Source of the DNA: CAZOIA01 sp964579675
Lineage (GTDB): Bacteria > Planctomycetota > Phycisphaerae > UBA1845 > PWPN01
Assembly: GCA_964579675.1 (NCBI GenBank)
Contig: CAZOIA010000128.1
Location: 1 to 16,159, forward strand
Length of the DNA stretch: 16,159 bases
Reading direction: 5' to 3'
This document shows, in pieces, positions 5,238 to 12,243 of the stretch. The stretch's first letter is position 1. Every line of letters begins with the position of its first letter. A program made the position numbers and the translations under genes. The notes below the pieces were generated by a model. It was not told where the DNA came from and did not search any database. It was given only the letters and a program-made list of their open reading frames with translations.

Positions 5238-6497
5238 ATGAGAAAACATGGCGACAATTCAACAAAGCCAGGGCGACGTTTCACGCTCAGATTTGCAGGC
5301 GTGCTGGCCCTTGTTGCGCTGGCCTCGGTTGGCGTTTCCGCTGGCGTTTTCACGTTCCTGCCCGTTACGGTGCCCATCGTAATGCAAATCGGGGCTTCCG
5401 GCGGAGGCTCGGCAGGGATTCCCCTACAGATCAACCATCAGGGAGTTGTGAAGGTCAATAACGTGCCGTTCAGTGGTAACGGTAGCTTTCGTCTTGCCCT
5501 GGTCGATCCCGATACCGGCAACAACCTCTGGACCAACGATGGCTCCAGCGTCCCCGGGCCAGGGATGCCCTCGGCTGCGGTGACACTCCCCGTCTCCAGG
5601 GGTATCTACAGCGTCATGCTTGGGGACACGAGCCTGGCCAACATGACCGCGATTCCGAGCACGGTGTTTAATGACGACAACGTGGTGCTGCGAATCTGGT
5701 TCGACGACGGCACCAATGGCGTGGCACAACTCTCGCCCGATCACGTGCTGGCCAGCGCTCCCTATGCCTACTACACGGCCAATGCTGGCCACGCAACAGC
5801 CGCAGATCAATCGACCAGCGCGGATCACGCCACCAGTGCGGACCACGCGACATCCGCCGATTCGGCCACATCCGCGGGTTCAGCTACGACCGCCCAGTCG
5901 GCGGCCAAGGCAATTGCGGCAGAGCAACTGAACATCCCGGGGTCCGAGACTGCAGCCGTGACGGTGGACATGGGGGGTAAGGTTAAGCTGCAAAACGGAG
6001 TTGCCATTAACGAGTTCTCGAATGACGGGGCGCTCTCAGATAACAGCGATGCGGCGGTTCCCACGGAGAAAGCGGTGCGAAGCTACGTCACCAATACTGT
6101 CGCTACGGTTCCTGGGGTCAGCCCAATTGGAAGCGTCGTCGCATGGATGAAGTCTTTTCCCAATACTCCTGTCCTGCCGAACGGATGGGTTGAATGCAAT
6201 GGGCAAGCCCTTTCCGATCCGGAGAGCCCTTATAACGGACAGACAATTCCCAATCTAAACGGCTCTGGTGGCAGCACGAAGAGATTCCTGAGAGGTTCTG
6301 CGGCATCTGGCAATATCGGCGGCAGTGAATACCATTCGCATGGAGGAAGTACGGGTACTCCAGGATCAGGCCCTATAGACTTGACTACGGGTTCTTCTGG
6401 AAGCTACCAACAATATCGTTTCCATACTCATCAGGTAAACTCAGACTCAACACTTCCATCGTATTACGAGGTTGTTTGGATAATGAGAGTCAAGTGA
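5238..6497 (+). CDS. Secreted/membrane-anchored protein with C-terminal tail-collar domain
   Basis: This encodes 419 residues from the ATG at 5238 (GGAGG at 5224-5228). An in-frame TTG at 5199 is inside the terminator hairpin region and is less likely. A basic N-terminus and a hydrophobic segment (about 18-38) form a signal peptide or anchor. Residues about 55-180 follow a pattern common in exported bacterial proteins: INHQG, a strand with LVDPDTGNNLW, GIYSVMLG, and ending LASAPYAYY. Five TSADHA-like hexapeptide repeats fill residues 193-222. From about 296 a phage tail-collar (microcystin-dependent-protein-like) domain begins (PIGSVVAWM, GWVECNGQ, FLRG). The C-terminus is rich in Gly and Ser. 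Base composition is visibly lower in GC than the phage genes, especially after 6120. It could be a surface protein carried as cargo. A phage fibre is less likely, given the export signal. Confidence 0.78.
   Translation: MRKHGDNSTKPGRRFTLRFAGVLALVALASVGVSAGVFTFLPVTVPIVMQIGASGGGSAGIPLQINHQGVVKVNNVPFSGNGSFRLALVDPDTGNNLWTNDGSSVPGPGMPSAAVTLPVSRGIYSVMLGDTSLANMTAIPSTVFNDDNVVLRIWFDDGTNGVAQLSPDHVLASAPYAYYTANAGHATAADQSTSADHATSADHATSADSATSAGSATTAQSAAKAIAAEQLNIPGSETAAVTVDMGGKVKLQNGVAINEFSNDGALSDNSDAAVPTEKAVRSYVTNTVATVPGVSPIGSVVAWMKSFPNTPVLPNGWVECNGQALSDPESPYNGQTIPNLNGSGGSTKRFLRGSAASGNIGGSEYHSHGGSTGTPGSGPIDLTTGSSGSYQQYRFHTHQVNSDSTLPSYYEVVWIMRVK
5814..5903 (+). repeat. Five 18-bp tandem repeats inside the collar-domain gene
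   Basis: Five consecutive 18-base units (5814, 5832, 5850, 5868, 5886) encode diverged hexapeptides of the form TSADHA, TSADSA, TSAGSA, TTAQSA. The repeats remain in frame and form an Ala/Ser/Thr/His spacer before the collar domain. Such repeats vary easily in number by slippage. Confidence 0.85.
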
Positions 6498-6590
6498 ATA
6501 CAGGCACGCTCATGGCCACTCGGAGAAACAACGCGTGAACAGTCATTGTGAACAACAAACGAAGGCGCAAGCAGACAGGGAGTGGATTTC

Positions 6591-7247
6591 ATGCTACGTC
6601 ATGCGGCGATAAGTTGCTCTGTTCTCTTGACCGGAGTATGCGTTGCCGCCCTGGTAGGCGGTCCATACACGATGGAGCCCCTGGACATCAACGGCGGTGG
6701 AACAATGTCTACAGCCGGGCCATACGCTCTCCTCGCATCGACGGCCCAGCACGGAGGCGTCGGACCGATTGTTGGGGGAGTCTACGCTGTCAATAACGGT
6801 TTCTGGCCTGCGGTAATGACGGTGCCCGGGGACCTCGATCGCGATGCCGACGTAGACGCTGACGATTTTGACCTCTTCCTGGCCGCGTTCGGCCACAGTG
6901 TGGGCGGCCCCGAGTACAACCCCGAGGCCGATTATGACCGGGATGGCACAGTCACATTCGTCGATTACCAGACTTGGCTTGGTTACTACCGCAATTTCAT
7001 CGGACAGGCAGGCGCACCTGCCCCATTGGAGGTTCTGGGTGATTTTCAACGCGATGGCCATGTGGATGAGCTGGACTTCGAGCATTTTCAAGGCTGTTTG
7101 AGCGGACCGGGCGTTTCGCAGGTCCTTCCGGCCTGCCAGGACGCGGATCTTGATAACGATGGCGACGTGGATCAGTCGGATTTCGGCATCTTGCAGCGTT
7201 GTCTGAGCGGGCCCGAGCAGATGCTTGATTTGTCGTGCAAGTACTGA
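6591..7247 (+). CDS. Secreted protein with four dockerin/EF-hand-like repeats
   Basis: This encodes 218 residues from ATG 6591 (purine-rich GGGAG at 6578-6582). A GTG nine bases upstream is in frame but overlaps the ribosome-binding site. Residues 1-21 form a signal peptide. Residues about 25-75 contain a GG-rich segment often seen at the ends of planctomycete exported proteins. Four calcium-loop-like repeats follow with DxDxDxxVxxxDF spacing, starting near residues 80 (GDLDRDADVDADDF), 114 (ADYDRDGTVTFVDY), 150 (GDFQRDGHVDELDF) and 183 (ADLDNDGDVDQSDF). Each is followed by an amphipathic helix. This is the type I dockerin fold pattern, here present as two pairs. In cellulosomes dockerins bind cohesins; in planctomycetes the partner is usually unknown. 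The neighbouring gene encodes a cohesin-like candidate. Confidence 0.82.
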   Translation: MLRHAAISCSVLLTGVCVAALVGGPYTMEPLDINGGGTMSTAGPYALLASTAQHGGVGPIVGGVYAVNNGFWPAVMTVPGDLDRDADVDADDFDLFLAAFGHSVGGPEYNPEADYDRDGTVTFVDYQTWLGYYRNFIGQAGAPAPLEVLGDFQRDGHVDELDFEHFQGCLSGPGVSQVLPACQDADLDNDGDVDQSDFGILQRCLSGPEQMLDLSCKY

Positions 7248-7341
7248 GGGACGATGAGTCGGTTATGCGGCCAACTCGCCGTAGGGAACAGAGCCGCAGA
7301 TGAAAGAGTGGTAAGGATTGGAGTAGGGAGGGGAAATCTCG

Positions 7342-7923
7342 ATGCTTTCCCTTAATCGCTGGCATATTGCTTTCGTGGTTGCGTGGCTCGGTTTCACGGG
7401 CCAATCGCGGGCAACCGTGATCGTTCGATTTGATCCCCCAGCGATGACGGTGGATCGCAACGCCGAGCCCACCTTCGTCATTGACATCGTGGCCGATATT
7501 CCCGATCCGGTTGTCGGATGGGGGCTCGATCTAACCATTCAAGATCCGGCGATCATCTCGCAGGTGGGTTTCCCGGTGCTGGGAGCACTGTGGTCACCGG
7601 CCTACGCGCCCGATGGGGACAAGTTGGCCGCTCTCGCGTTCCCCGACAGCATCAGCGGGGCTGGCATTCTGCTGGCGACCATCACGTTCTCAGCGGATGC
7701 ACTCGGCGAGAAAGACGTGATTGCCAGTATCACAGCCAGCGATTTGACCGAGGGCTTCCCGCTCGACCCGACTGGCTTCGCCGATGTGACCTTTGAGGGC
7801 GGGCATGTCAGGGTTATCCCCGAGCCGACTACCATGATACTGCTCGCCATGTTGGGCTTGCTGGGGCTCCGGTGGCCCCGGGAACGCCGGCCGAGCTTCT
7901 TCACCACAGTGCAGGGACGCTGA
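7342..7923 (+). CDS. PEP-CTERM sorted extracellular protein
   Basis: This encodes 193 residues. The ATG has GGGAGG at 7326-7331. Residues 1-24 form a signal peptide. The central beta-rich part (about 25-155: VIVRFDPPAMTV, FVIDIVADI, GWGLDLTIQ, GILLATITFSA) follows the pattern of cohesin-like or PEP-CTERM-type beta-sandwich domains. The C-terminus is a textbook PEP-CTERM signal: PEP at 160-162, a hydrophobic helix (about 164-175, TMILLAMLGLLGLRW) and an Arg-rich tail (RERR). PEP-CTERM signals are processed by exosortase in Gram-negative bacteria that make exopolysaccharide. The protein therefore only makes sense in a host encoding exosortase. No exosortase is in this window. Confidence 0.88.
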   Translation: MLSLNRWHIAFVVAWLGFTGQSRATVIVRFDPPAMTVDRNAEPTFVIDIVADIPDPVVGWGLDLTIQDPAIISQVGFPVLGALWSPAYAPDGDKLAALAFPDSISGAGILLATITFSADALGEKDVIASITASDLTEGFPLDPTGFADVTFEGGHVRVIPEPTTMILLAMLGLLGLRWPRERRPSFFTTVQGR

Positions 7924-8115
7924 CCCTGCTGGTTGCGGCCTATTCGATCCGTGGCTGAGCAACGAGAACACTTTGGCCGATCCAAACTGCGCGGCCTGAA
8001 CGAACCGCTGATCCTTTTCCTTGCTGATCGGGTAGCACGCCCACGTCCACCACGGCTAAGCGGGTGGGGCGAGGTCCAGATGTGTAACGATTCTCATCCC
8101 GTGGGCAAATCCTTG
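7924..8115. other. Non-coding stretch after the PEP-CTERM gene
   Basis: I see no gene, RNA gene or clear terminator in these roughly 190 bases. Short open frames have no ribosome-binding site and no recognisable protein pattern. The next recognisable element is the promoter at 8116. Confidence 0.5.
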
Positions 8116-8143
8116 TTGAACTGCCTCATTCATCGGGTATATA
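8116..8143 (+). promoter_or_regulatory. Sigma-70-type promoter
   Basis: TTGAAC (8116-8121), a 16-base spacer and TATATA (8138-8143) match a housekeeping promoter; TATATG at 18-base spacing is an alternative -10. Transcription would begin near 8150, into a structured stretch that ends in a strong terminator. Confidence 0.6.
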
Positions 8144-8149
8144 TGCAGT

Positions 8150-8263
8150 AGACAACCGGGCCGGGAGTTCCCGGAGGCGAGCGGTCGGTGGCTGATCCCC
8201 GCCGGGCCGTCGAGCCAGCAAGTGACACGCCGTGCAGGGCTGCACCCCTGTGCGGCGTTTTCT
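8150..8263 (+). ncRNA. Candidate small structured RNA
   Basis: Promoter, about 110 structured bases and an intrinsic terminator lie in order, with no open frame that has a start signal. Hairpin 1 is CCGGG/CCCGG (8161-8165 with 8170-8174, loop AGTT). Hairpin 2 pairs 8182-8191 with 8199-8209, ten pairs with one bulged G. Hairpin 3 is the terminator. I did not recognise a known family. It could be a phage small RNA or an attenuated leader for the tRNA and head genes downstream. Confidence 0.5.
8228..8263 (+). terminator. Strong intrinsic terminator
   Basis: A 12-bp uninterrupted stem (8228-8239 with 8246-8257, two G-U pairs) with a six-base loop is followed by TTTTCT. It separates the 8116 promoter from the tRNA at 8298 and the head operon, so expression of those genes needs read-through or another promoter. 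Confidence 0.8.
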
Positions 8264-8297
8264 GTTGGGTATCGCCTCCCGGAATGCCCGGATCATC

Positions 8298-8369
8298 GGC
8301 GGGATAGCGGAGCGGCCACCGCGCCGGGCTCATAACCCGGAGACGCAGGTTCAAATGCTGCTCCCGCAA
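8298..8369 (+). tRNA. tRNA-Met (anticodon CAT), initiator-like
   Basis: The 72-base cloverleaf has acceptor GGCGGGA/TCCCGCA, with a G-A mismatch at the first pair. The D-stem is GCGG/CCGC, with GG in the loop. The anticodon stem is CCGGG/CCCGG around loop CTCATAA, with anticodon CAT at 8331-8333. The variable loop has four bases. The T-stem is GCAGG/GCTGC, with a G-G mismatch next to loop TTCAAAT. CCA is not encoded. Three G-C pairs next to the anticodon loop and an unpaired 1-72 position are the hallmarks of bacterial initiator tRNA. However, that mismatch is C-A in the classic form, so an elongator or Ile2-type CAT tRNA is not excluded. The T-stem mismatch may weaken it. It sits just upstream of the head genes. 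Confidence 0.78.
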
Positions 8370-8383
8370 TTCGGAGAGCCGCG

Positions 8384-8578
8384 ATGGCAGAGGACCTCAA
8401 AGACACTATCCGCGAGAACGCCCAGGGGCCCAAGCGGGCTAAGGGTGACAGCGGGGAGATGGAGCAGCACGATCTGAAGGACCAGATCGAGGCGGATCGG
8501 TACCTGTCGTCGAAAGAGGCGGCCAAGAAGGGTCTGGGCGTGCGGCGGACGAAGGTGTCTCCGCCGGGAGCGGTATGA
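8384..8578 (+). CDS. Small phage protein preceding the portal
   Basis: This encodes 64 residues, highly charged and probably helical. The sequence has a DLKDTIRENAQGPKRAKGD start, EMEQHDLKDQIEADRYLSSK in the middle and a VSPPG end. It is the type of small protein that often sits directly before lambda-type portal genes. There it may act like the head-tail joining protein gpW, though I cannot confirm that fold from sequence. The ATG has GGAGAG at 8373-8378. Its stop overlaps the portal start as ATGA, so the two are coupled. Confidence 0.75.
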   Translation: MAEDLKDTIRENAQGPKRAKGDSGEMEQHDLKDQIEADRYLSSKEAAKKGLGVRRTKVSPPGAV

Positions 8579-10056
8579 CAGTGCTGAAGTGGCTGCGACA
8601 ACTCGCGACGCGCAAGTTGGCGGACGGCAAACGCCCTGGGCGGCTGCTTGTTGTCCGCGGTAAGTACGACGCGGCACAGACCACCTATGAGAATCGGCGG
8701 CACTGGGCGAACGCCGACCACCTGTCGGCCAACGCCGCCGCCAGCGCCGAGGTGCGGCGGATCCTGCGCAGCCGGGCCCGATACGAGGTCGCCAACAATA
8801 GCTATGCCAAGGGGATCGTGCTGACGCTGGCGAACTACGTCGTGGGCACCGGCCCGCGGCTGCAGATGCTCACCGACGACCCCGAGGCCAACCGCCTCAT
8901 CGAGAAAGAGTTCGCGCGGTGGGCCAGAGCGGTGGGCCTGGCGCACAAGCTCCGCACGATGCGGATCGCCCAGTGCGAGAGCGGCGAGGTGTTTGGTCTC
9001 CTGGCTACCAACCCACGGATCGATGCTCCGGTTCAGCTCGACCTGCGCCCGATCGAGGCCGACCAGGTCGGGACACCGTGGCCGGCGCTACGTAGGGAGG
9101 CCAACACCGCCGATGGCATCGTCCTCGACGAGTTCGGTAACCCGATCGCCTACTACGTCCTGAAGCGTCATCCCGGCGACAACGCAGCCTTCCATTCCGG
9201 CTTCGACTACGACCTTCTGCCGGCCGATGCAGTGGTTCACCTGTTCCGGGCCGAGCGCCCGGGTCAGAGCCGCGGGATTCCTGAGATCACCAGCTCGCTG
9301 TCGTTGTTCGCGATGTTGCGGCGCTACACGCTGGCGGTGCTCGGTTCGGCCGAGCAGGCCGCCCTGCCCAGCGGCGTGATCTACACCGACGCCCCGGCCG
9401 ATGCCGAGGCCTCGGAGGTCGAACCGCTGGACACCGTCGAGATGGACCGCGGCACCTGGATGACCATGCCGTTCGGCTGGAAGATCGGCCAGGTGAAAGC
9501 CGAGCAGCCCACGACGGTGTACGGCGACTTCAAGCATGAGGTGATCAACGAGATCTCCCGCTGTTTGAACATGCCGTTCAACATCGCCGCGGGCAACTCG
9601 TCGGGCTACAACTACGCCTCCGGCCGGCTGGACCATCAGGCGTTCTTCAAGGCGATCCGTATCGACCAGGCCTACCTCGGCGACATGGTCCTGGATCGGG
9701 TCCTCAAGGCCTGGCTCGACGAGGCCGTGCTCATCGAGGGCTACCTGCCGCAATCACTCCGCAGCTTGGACGTCGAGTTCCCGCACCAGTGGTTCTGGGA
9801 CGGCTTCGAGCACGTCGATCCGGCCAAGGAGGCCAACGCACAGGCCACGCGTCTGGCCAGCCACACCACGACGCTCGCCGCGGAGTACGCCAAGGCGGGC
9901 CTGGACTGGGAGAGCGAGCTTCGCCAGCGAGCCCGCGAGGCCGAACTGATGCGCGAGCTGGGGCTGGAGCAGTCCGGAGTCCGCAGTCCGGATTCCGGAG
10001 ACGCTGAGGAAGACGACGTCACGGAGGACGAGGATGCCGTTGCCGAAACGGCATGA
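8575..10056 (+). CDS. Phage portal protein (lambda type)
   Basis: This 493-residue protein forms the dodecameric ring at the capsid vertex through which DNA is packaged and ejected; it docks terminase and later the head-tail connector. Evidence for the lambda-type portal family includes the early Arg-rich helix (RRHWANADHLSANAAASAEV), NNSYAKGIV and GTGPRLQ around residue 90-100. A central RAERPGQSRGIPEI follows, then the C-terminal core (EVINEISRCLNMPFNIAAG, then NYASGRLDHQAFF) that matches lambda gpB-like portals. Length is close to the 480-540 typical of the family. A charged tail ends in many Glu and Asp residues. The ATG at 8575 has GGGAG at 8566-8570. The stop is 23 bases inside the next gene, giving tight coupling. 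Confidence 0.92.
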   Translation: MTVLKWLRQLATRKLADGKRPGRLLVVRGKYDAAQTTYENRRHWANADHLSANAAASAEVRRILRSRARYEVANNSYAKGIVLTLANYVVGTGPRLQMLTDDPEANRLIEKEFARWARAVGLAHKLRTMRIAQCESGEVFGLLATNPRIDAPVQLDLRPIEADQVGTPWPALRREANTADGIVLDEFGNPIAYYVLKRHPGDNAAFHSGFDYDLLPADAVVHLFRAERPGQSRGIPEITSSLSLFAMLRRYTLAVLGSAEQAALPSGVIYTDAPADAEASEVEPLDTVEMDRGTWMTMPFGWKIGQVKAEQPTTVYGDFKHEVINEISRCLNMPFNIAAGNSSGYNYASGRLDHQAFFKAIRIDQAYLGDMVLDRVLKAWLDEAVLIEGYLPQSLRSLDVEFPHQWFWDGFEHVDPAKEANAQATRLASHTTTLAAEYAKAGLDWESELRQRAREAELMRELGLEQSGVRSPDSGDAEEDDVTEDEDAVAETA

Positions 10057-12148
10057 CGGTGAGCCGCGCGCGGCGTTTGTGCGGCGGTGCATGGAGGATG
10101 ACGTGATGAAGCGCGAGTTCCCAGACAGCGATCAGCGGCTCGCGGTGTGCCAACGGCAGGCCGACGTGCCCGCGGGTGGCCGGATCGACCTGGTCTGTGA
10201 CGCCGGCAACATCACGATCGAGGCCGCTCAGGCCGAGGGTGACGGCGAGGTGATCCCGCGATTCACGATGGTGGCGTACTCCGGCGACGCGATGCGCATC
10301 GAGGGCTGGCGTTTCCCGGTCGTTGTGGACTTCGAAGGCCTCACGATCCCGTCTCAGCGCCGCCCCGTTCGGTTCGGGCACAGCATGTACGCCGGCGTGG
10401 GGCACACGGAGCGCATCGCCGTCGAGAACGGCCGGCTGGTGGCCGAGGGCGTCGTGTCTCGCGACACGCTCGCGGCCCGGGAGGTCGTAGCGAGTGGAAG
10501 GCGAGGTTTCCCGTGGCAGGCGTCGCTCGGCGCGGCCGTGCAGCAGTCCGAGTTCGTCCGGGCCGGCAAGGCGGTGACCGTTAACGGCCGGACGCTCGAG
10601 GGCCCGCTGTACGTGGCGCGCAGAACAGTGCTGGGCGAAATCAGCTTCGTGGACCTCGGGGCAGACAGCAATACCGCCGCGACCATCGCGGCACAACAGC
10701 AGGAGAGTCAATCCATGGATGAGACGAAAGACACGGAGGTCGTTGAGGCTTCTGAGGCGGCGACCGAGCCGGAAGTCACGCGTGAGCAGGCGGCGGACGA
10801 GGCTGGCACGGAGGCCAGCCCGCCCGTCGATCCGGTGCCCGAGATCCGGGCGAAGGCCATCGCGGAAACTAAACGCCTCGCCGCGATCCGGCGCGTCTGC
10901 AACGGCCGGTTCCCGGAGGTCGAGGAGAAAGCCATCGCCGAAGGCTGGAGCACCGACAAGTGCGAGCTGGAGGTGCTCCGCGCCTCGCGTCCCAAGGCCC
11001 CGGCCGTGCATGTGGTGGACAACGCGATGGACGGGCAGGTCCTCGAGGCCGCGTGCATGCTGACCGCAAAGCTCGCGGACGTGGAAGAGCTGCACGACGA
11101 CAAGACGCTCGAGGCGGCGAGCAAGCGGTTCCGCGGCGGGATCGGCCTGCAGGAATTGCTGCTGGAAGCGGCGTGGGCCAACGGGTTCACCGGCCGGAAC
11201 TTCCGCGACAGCCGCTCGGTCCTGCGGCACGCTTTCGGTCATGATCTTCGGGCCGCGTTCTCGACGATCGACATCGGCGGGATCCTGTCGAACGTGGCGA
11301 ACAAGTTCTTGCTCGAGGGCTTCTTCAGCGTCGAGCGGACGTGGCGCAACATCACGTCCGTCCGCAACGTCAGCGACTTCAAGACCGTCACCAGCTATCG
11401 GCTCATCGGCAAGGATCAGTACGAGCAGGTCGCCCCCGGCGGTGAATTGAAGCACGGCACACTGGGTGAGGAGAGTTACAGCAACAAGGCCGACACGTAT
11501 GGCCTGCTCCTGTCCATCGACCGGCGGGACATCATCAACGACGACCTGGGGGCGATCACGACGGTGCCCCGCAAGCTCGGGCGCGGCAGTGGCCTGAAGA
11601 TCAACGACGTCTTCTGGACCATCTTCCTGAACAACGCCAACTTCTTCAAGGCTGCCAACAACAACTACCTCGAGGGCGCCGACACCGTCCTGAGCATCGA
11701 CGGCCTGAGCAAGGCCGAGCAGACGTTCATGGACCAGACCGACGCCGACGGCAAGCCGATCGGCATCATGCCGGCGGTCATGCTCGTGCCCACGTCGCTC
11801 AGCGCGATGGCGACGATGTTGTTCAAGTCGCTGGAGATTCGCGACACGACGGCCAGCACGAAGTACCCGGTCGCCAACCCCCACGCGGGCAAGTTCCGGG
11901 CCGAGGTCAGCCGGTACCTGGCCAACGCTCAGTACACGGGCTCTTCGGCCAAGGCATGGTACTTGCTGGCCGATCCGAACGACCTGGCGGTGATCGAGGT
12001 CGCGTTCCTCAACGGCCAGGAGTCGCCGACGATCGAGACCGCCGAGGCGGACTTCAACGTGCTGGGCGTGCAGATGCGCGGCTACCACGATTTCGGTGTC
12101 GCGCTGCAGGAGCCCAAGGGCGGGGCGAAGGCGAAGGGCGAGGCGTGA
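10034..12148 (+). CDS. Prohead protease / major capsid protein fusion
   Basis: This 704-residue polypeptide combines three jobs. Residues 1-45 match a module often seen before prohead proteases (FVRRCMEDDVMKREFPD, then RLAVC). Residues about 55-225 look like a self-cleaving prohead protease of the S78/HK97 kind, with candidate catalytic H116 or H124 and S164 in PWQASLGA. Residues about 228-330 are acidic and helical, like a scaffold or delta domain. Residues about 385-700 are the shell protein (RNITSVRNVSDFKTVTSYRL, and the IDRRDIINDDLGAI region). Protease-capsid fusions are known in phages, with maturation cleavage releasing the shell part. The ATG at 10034 has GGAGG at 10023-10027 and overlaps the portal by 23 bases. 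An internal start at 10715 is described separately. Confidence 0.87.
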   Translation: MPLPKRHDGEPRAAFVRRCMEDDVMKREFPDSDQRLAVCQRQADVPAGGRIDLVCDAGNITIEAAQAEGDGEVIPRFTMVAYSGDAMRIEGWRFPVVVDFEGLTIPSQRRPVRFGHSMYAGVGHTERIAVENGRLVAEGVVSRDTLAAREVVASGRRGFPWQASLGAAVQQSEFVRAGKAVTVNGRTLEGPLYVARRTVLGEISFVDLGADSNTAATIAAQQQESQSMDETKDTEVVEASEAATEPEVTREQAADEAGTEASPPVDPVPEIRAKAIAETKRLAAIRRVCNGRFPEVEEKAIAEGWSTDKCELEVLRASRPKAPAVHVVDNAMDGQVLEAACMLTAKLADVEELHDDKTLEAASKRFRGGIGLQELLLEAAWANGFTGRNFRDSRSVLRHAFGHDLRAAFSTIDIGGILSNVANKFLLEGFFSVERTWRNITSVRNVSDFKTVTSYRLIGKDQYEQVAPGGELKHGTLGEESYSNKADTYGLLLSIDRRDIINDDLGAITTVPRKLGRGSGLKINDVFWTIFLNNANFFKAANNNYLEGADTVLSIDGLSKAEQTFMDQTDADGKPIGIMPAVMLVPTSLSAMATMLFKSLEIRDTTASTKYPVANPHAGKFRAEVSRYLANAQYTGSSAKAWYLLADPNDLAVIEVAFLNGQESPTIETAEADFNVLGVQMRGYHDFGVALQEPKGGAKAKGEA
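10715..12148 (+). CDS. Alternative internal translation product: scaffold-capsid form
   Basis: The ATG at 10715-10717 is in frame with the fusion (residue 228) and has AGGAG at 10701-10705, spaced nine bases. The site lies exactly at the border between protease and acidic scaffold-like segment. Initiation here would give a 477-residue product without the protease, in the way lambda Nu3 scaffold is made from an internal start in gene C. This would let the phage make far more capsid subunits than protease. The start strength and the domain boundary are visible in the sequence; actual use is inference. Confidence 0.5.
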   Translation: MDETKDTEVVEASEAATEPEVTREQAADEAGTEASPPVDPVPEIRAKAIAETKRLAAIRRVCNGRFPEVEEKAIAEGWSTDKCELEVLRASRPKAPAVHVVDNAMDGQVLEAACMLTAKLADVEELHDDKTLEAASKRFRGGIGLQELLLEAAWANGFTGRNFRDSRSVLRHAFGHDLRAAFSTIDIGGILSNVANKFLLEGFFSVERTWRNITSVRNVSDFKTVTSYRLIGKDQYEQVAPGGELKHGTLGEESYSNKADTYGLLLSIDRRDIINDDLGAITTVPRKLGRGSGLKINDVFWTIFLNNANFFKAANNNYLEGADTVLSIDGLSKAEQTFMDQTDADGKPIGIMPAVMLVPTSLSAMATMLFKSLEIRDTTASTKYPVANPHAGKFRAEVSRYLANAQYTGSSAKAWYLLADPNDLAVIEVAFLNGQESPTIETAEADFNVLGVQMRGYHDFGVALQEPKGGAKAKGEA

Positions 12149-12175
12149 GTCGGTTCTGGGCGAGCAGGCACGCCA

Positions 12176-12205
12176 GGCGGAGGTGATGAACGCACAGTCT
12201 CCGCC
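12176..12205 (+). other. Hairpin between capsid and decoration genes
   Basis: A 7-bp perfect stem (GGCGGAG at 12176-12182, CTCCGCC at 12199-12205) encloses a 16-base loop. There is no T-run after it, so it is not a strong intrinsic terminator. It may stabilise or process the capsid mRNA, or it may be chance in GC-rich DNA. Confidence 0.35.
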
Positions 12206-12243
12206 TCTCCTGACCCGCTGATTGCCGTGAAGAGGCGACACGG

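Noticed and set aside
9971..9998. Short repeated GTCCG/CCGGA motif at the portal 3' end
   Set aside because: It is a few imperfect 5-6 base motifs within coding sequence. It is too short and irregular to call a functional repeat.
10019..12241. 740-codon leftward open frame opposite the capsid gene
   Set aside because: It is antisense to the protease-capsid fusion, with no domain pattern and no ribosome-binding site. It is a GC-driven shadow frame.
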